In this document: piece by piece, positions 61,416 to 64,000 of the stretch
Layout: each line of letters begins with the position of its first letter
How positions within the stretch are numbered: position 1 is the first letter of the stretch
DNA from: Cryptomeria japonica
Lineage: Eukaryota > Streptophyta > Pinopsida > Cupressales > Cupressaceae
Assembly: GCF_030272615.1 (NCBI RefSeq)
Contig: NC_081414.1
Coordinates: 656,532,292 to 656,596,291 of the forward strand
Reading direction: 5' to 3'
Length of the DNA: 64,000 bases
Program-made: the position numbers and the translations under genes
The notes under the pieces: generated by a model
The model's input: only the letters and a program-made list of their open reading frames with translations
Database searches by the model: none
Told to the model about the DNA's origin: nothing

Positions 61416-64000
61416 CTAGTCTAGCACGTCATCTACCCCCCGATCTTGCTGATCAATATTTCGGGAAGGTAGGAAACATGCTAGAGGAGGAACATCCAAC
61501 ACAGCAGATGGAGCTATCACAAGATCCAAACAAGGGCTATGTTCATGTTCCGAGCCACGTTGTTCTTGTCTAGGAGCTAGGAAAAGTGCTTTAGAAAATT
61601 CGTTAGATAAATGGTTATCAACATCAACATATTCATATTCACTATCAGAATGAACAAGAGTAACGTTTTCATCATGAATAACATTTTCATCTATATCATC
61701 ATCAAGATTTATAAAAATAGGATCTTTAACTCGCACAGGATCAAGACCATCATACATCTTATGTTTAGGAGATTTTGGCTCAATTTTCGACTGAGGAGAA
61801 AATGGAATAATACTGGCTGAAGGTGTTTTTGGGGATTGCAAAGTTTGAGAAGCAGTTGCCTGAGCTCTAAGACGACGCTTTCGTCGGCGTTCACGTGCAG
61901 AACGATTTCATCTAGTCTTAGTAGGAAGTTGAGGAGATTGAGGAGGAGGAATGTTCTCATCCTTATCAAATGTGATGGAAGGTTCTTTAGGGATTTTCTG
62001 CTGCTCCACAAAGTTAATCACATTCGGAGTCATAGACACAAGATCATCAGGTGAGACAGAGGAGTCATTAGTATCAATCACATTAGAGGTATGAGAAGGT
62101 AATGGATCAGTGAAAATCTTAAGATTTTGGTTAGGAGGAGCTACAGATGTGTTGCCTTTATCATTCATACCAGAAACAGAGATAGTATTATTATTAATCA
62201 AATCTTGAATTTTACCCTTTAAAGCAAAACATTTTTCAGTATCATGCCCAGGATGACGATGAAATTGACAAAAAGATTTGTTATCCAAATAGGGTGAATT
62301 AATCTTCACAGGATCTATTTGCTTTATAGGAGGAAAAGTAAGCACATTTTGTTCCAATAACTTATTCATAATACTATGCAATGATTCATTCAAAGGAGTA
62401 AACTTTCTTTCTTTCTTGAAAAACTTAGAAATAGGAGGCACACCTGATGCTGCATTCACATTGTTGTTGATGATGTTTTCATTGATTTTAATGGACTCTC
62501 TGTTCGGTTTAAACTTCCCAAATGGTTGTTGACTACTATCACCCTTATCACTCGGAGCCATAGGATTTGCTTGTTCCATTTGACTCACAGTTAGTTGATA
62601 ATTGTGAAGAGTTGCGCACAACTGTTGGAAAGCAGTAAACTCAGAAAATAGAAGTTTTTCTCTAATATCATTTTGTAAATTAGAAATAAAGATTCTTTGA
62701 ATATCATTGTCAGGTACTGGAAAAGAAATTTGAGCATACAAATGCTTATATCTACCAATGAAATCAGTCACTTTTTCTTTAACACCTTGTTTACAATGCA
62801 TTAAATCAATCAAAGTAACTTTAGGACTTATATTGTTTTGAAATTGTTGAATAAAAGCATTGGCAAGTTGTTCGAAAGAAGTAATAGAATAAGAAGGCAA
62901 TGAGAAATACCATTGTAGGGCTTTATCTCTTAATGTTCTAGTAAACAGTTTTGCAAGCAATCTTTGGTCATAAGCAAAATCGGTACATATTGTTTGAAAG
63001 GTCTTAACATGTGTTAGAGGATCACCCTTACCATTATAAAGCTCCAAATGTGGAATTTCAACATGTTTAGGGGGGATAGCTCAAACAATGTCAAGAGAAA
63101 GTGGGCTCGCAACATCAAATGTGGGCACACTAAACTTAGATTGATTCATAGAGGCAATTTGTTGCTGTAAAGAAGAGACAGTTTGTGCAAGATTGTTAAT
63201 GGTCGCTTCAGTCGAAGAGTTCATATTAGACGTGTTAGATTGTGATGGAGGTATTATGTTATTGAAAGAAGGTATTGATTGAGAGTAAGGTGGTGGGACA
63301 CTATGATAGTTAGTCATAGGAGATGATTGGAAAGGAGGAACACTACAAGGAGGAATGGAATGATTAAACGAATTGCCTCCTTGCGTCATGTTCATTTGTG
63401 GAGATATAATAGGAACACTTATTGAAGGAATAAATGAAGAAGTTGGATTGAATGAAGGAAGAGGGTTGATTGAAGAAGAAGGATTGCCCCCATGACTGTT
63501 GATCATAGGAGGAATGTCTTGTATTGAAGTAGTCATTATGTTTGATGTAAAAGTAGGTATACTAGCAATAGAAGTTGTCAAAGGAATAGAATGATTAACT
63601 TGAGTAGGAGGTTGTGTATAACCTAAGGTTTCGGCGCAACTTTTCATCAGCATCACATTCGAATCCACAATGTGTGCAATACCACGAAAAATATCAATTC
63701 CATTCTTATCACTTTGAACCATACGTTTTAGACCCTCAATTAATGAAAGAGCTTCGCTATCGGGGTATTCTTGAGACATCCATTGTCGAAAATCATCAAA
63801 TTGGTTATCCAATTTCGAAAGTTGTTCTACAGAAACCTCATGGAGAGCTTCTTCATCATTAAGAGGATTAGAGGAATTACCAATGTCCTCGTTAAAAAGG
63901 CCATTCAAATTAGGTTCCATCTCCTCAGTAATTAAACCTTGGAAAGACTTAATTCTAAGGCTTCGTCTAACGGGAATAGTGTAAGTAGGGCTTATTGTTG
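61416..64000 (-). pseudogene. Ty3/gypsy-type gag polyprotein with two in-frame stops
   Basis: Gag forms the particle that packages retrotransposon RNA. One minus-strand frame stays open from the window edge to a stop at 61416, interrupted only by TGA at 63081-63083 and 61908-61910; both fit Arg (CGA) codons. An ATG at 63920 is possible, but the frame is open upstream of it, so the true start is outside the window. The order is: a Ser/Pro/Asn-rich N-terminal half ending in a short Gln-rich coiled coil; a Retrotrans_gag domain ('YNGKGDPLTHVKTFQTIC', 'LFTRTLRDKALQWYFSLP', 'FIGRYKHLYAQISFPVPDND', about 62560-63050); a Cys/His motif 'CQFHRHPGHDTEKC' near 62235-62275; an Arg-rich patch 'RERRRKRRLR' near 61875; and an acidic C-terminus. 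It resembles gag of the non-chromodomain plant gypsy lineages. Confidence 0.85.

Larger units (their letters stand above)
59389..64000 (-). mobile_element. Gag-only LTR retrotransposon (TR-GAG-like), incomplete at window edge
   Basis: Minus-strand element: 3' LTR at 59389-60662, polypurine tract at 60663-60679, a 3' non-coding stretch, then a long gag frame that reaches the window end. The 5' LTR would lie beyond 64000. Between the end of gag (61416) and the polypurine tract there are only about 740 bases, with no protease, reverse transcriptase, RNase H or integrase. The element therefore lacks pol and needs help in trans, like TR-GAG elements. Five bases 'ctggg' at 59384-59388 are the expected target-site duplication; the partner lies outside the window. 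Confidence 0.8.

Overview
The window is plant nuclear DNA: AT-rich, with no complete functional gene that I can support. It is packed with plant-type transposable elements: L1-like LINEs with a DUF4283 ORF1, very long LTR elements primed by initiator-Met tRNA, a CACTA DNA transposon, tRNA-derived SINEs and a Ty3/gypsy-type gag. Element density and style suggest a large genome. A gymnosperm such as a conifer fits, but this is inferred from general character and not from a diagnostic gene.

Layout. 1-5.0 kb: old, mostly unassignable sequence with a GA-rich tract and a hairpin. 5.0-20.2 kb: a decayed LINE on the minus strand (ORF1, then the ORF2 endonuclease, no reverse transcriptase), split inside ORF1 by a 12.2 kb non-coding LTR element on the minus strand. 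That element has 4,248-bp LTRs and a 3.7-kb internal domain (LARD-like). 20.2-23.35 kb: an LTR-like block carrying a SINE with an 18-bp target-site duplication. 23.35-29.4 kb: AT-rich, with one more SINE candidate. 29.4-32.4 kb: broken, rearranged pieces of the transcription elongation factor SPT6, one coding segment amplified four times in a 406-bp tandem array, next to a fragment of an unrecognised protein family. 33.6-48.7 kb: a larger decayed copy of the same unknown family on the minus strand, split by a second LARD-like element of the same family on the plus strand (36362-48525, perfect 5-bp target-site duplication). 50.1-50.6 kb: the C-terminal zf-RVT part of a LINE. 52.0-58.75 kb: a CACTA transposase pseudogene with many introns and a simple-repeat-encoded acidic tail, followed on the same strand by a SET-domain (methyltransferase-like) pseudogene. 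59.4 kb to the window end: a gag-only LTR element on the minus strand (3' LTR, polypurine tract, long gag frame, no pol).

The most interesting items are the CACTA transposase with a SET-domain gene beside it, the four-fold amplified SPT6 segment, the unrecognised multi-copy protein family, and the non-autonomous LTR elements (two LARD-like, one gag-only). Each LARD insertion can be read out of its host so that the interrupted reading frame becomes continuous, which gives a relative order of events. Many in-frame stops are TGA or TAA where CGA or CAA/CAG fits, the pattern expected from deamination of methylated cytosine.
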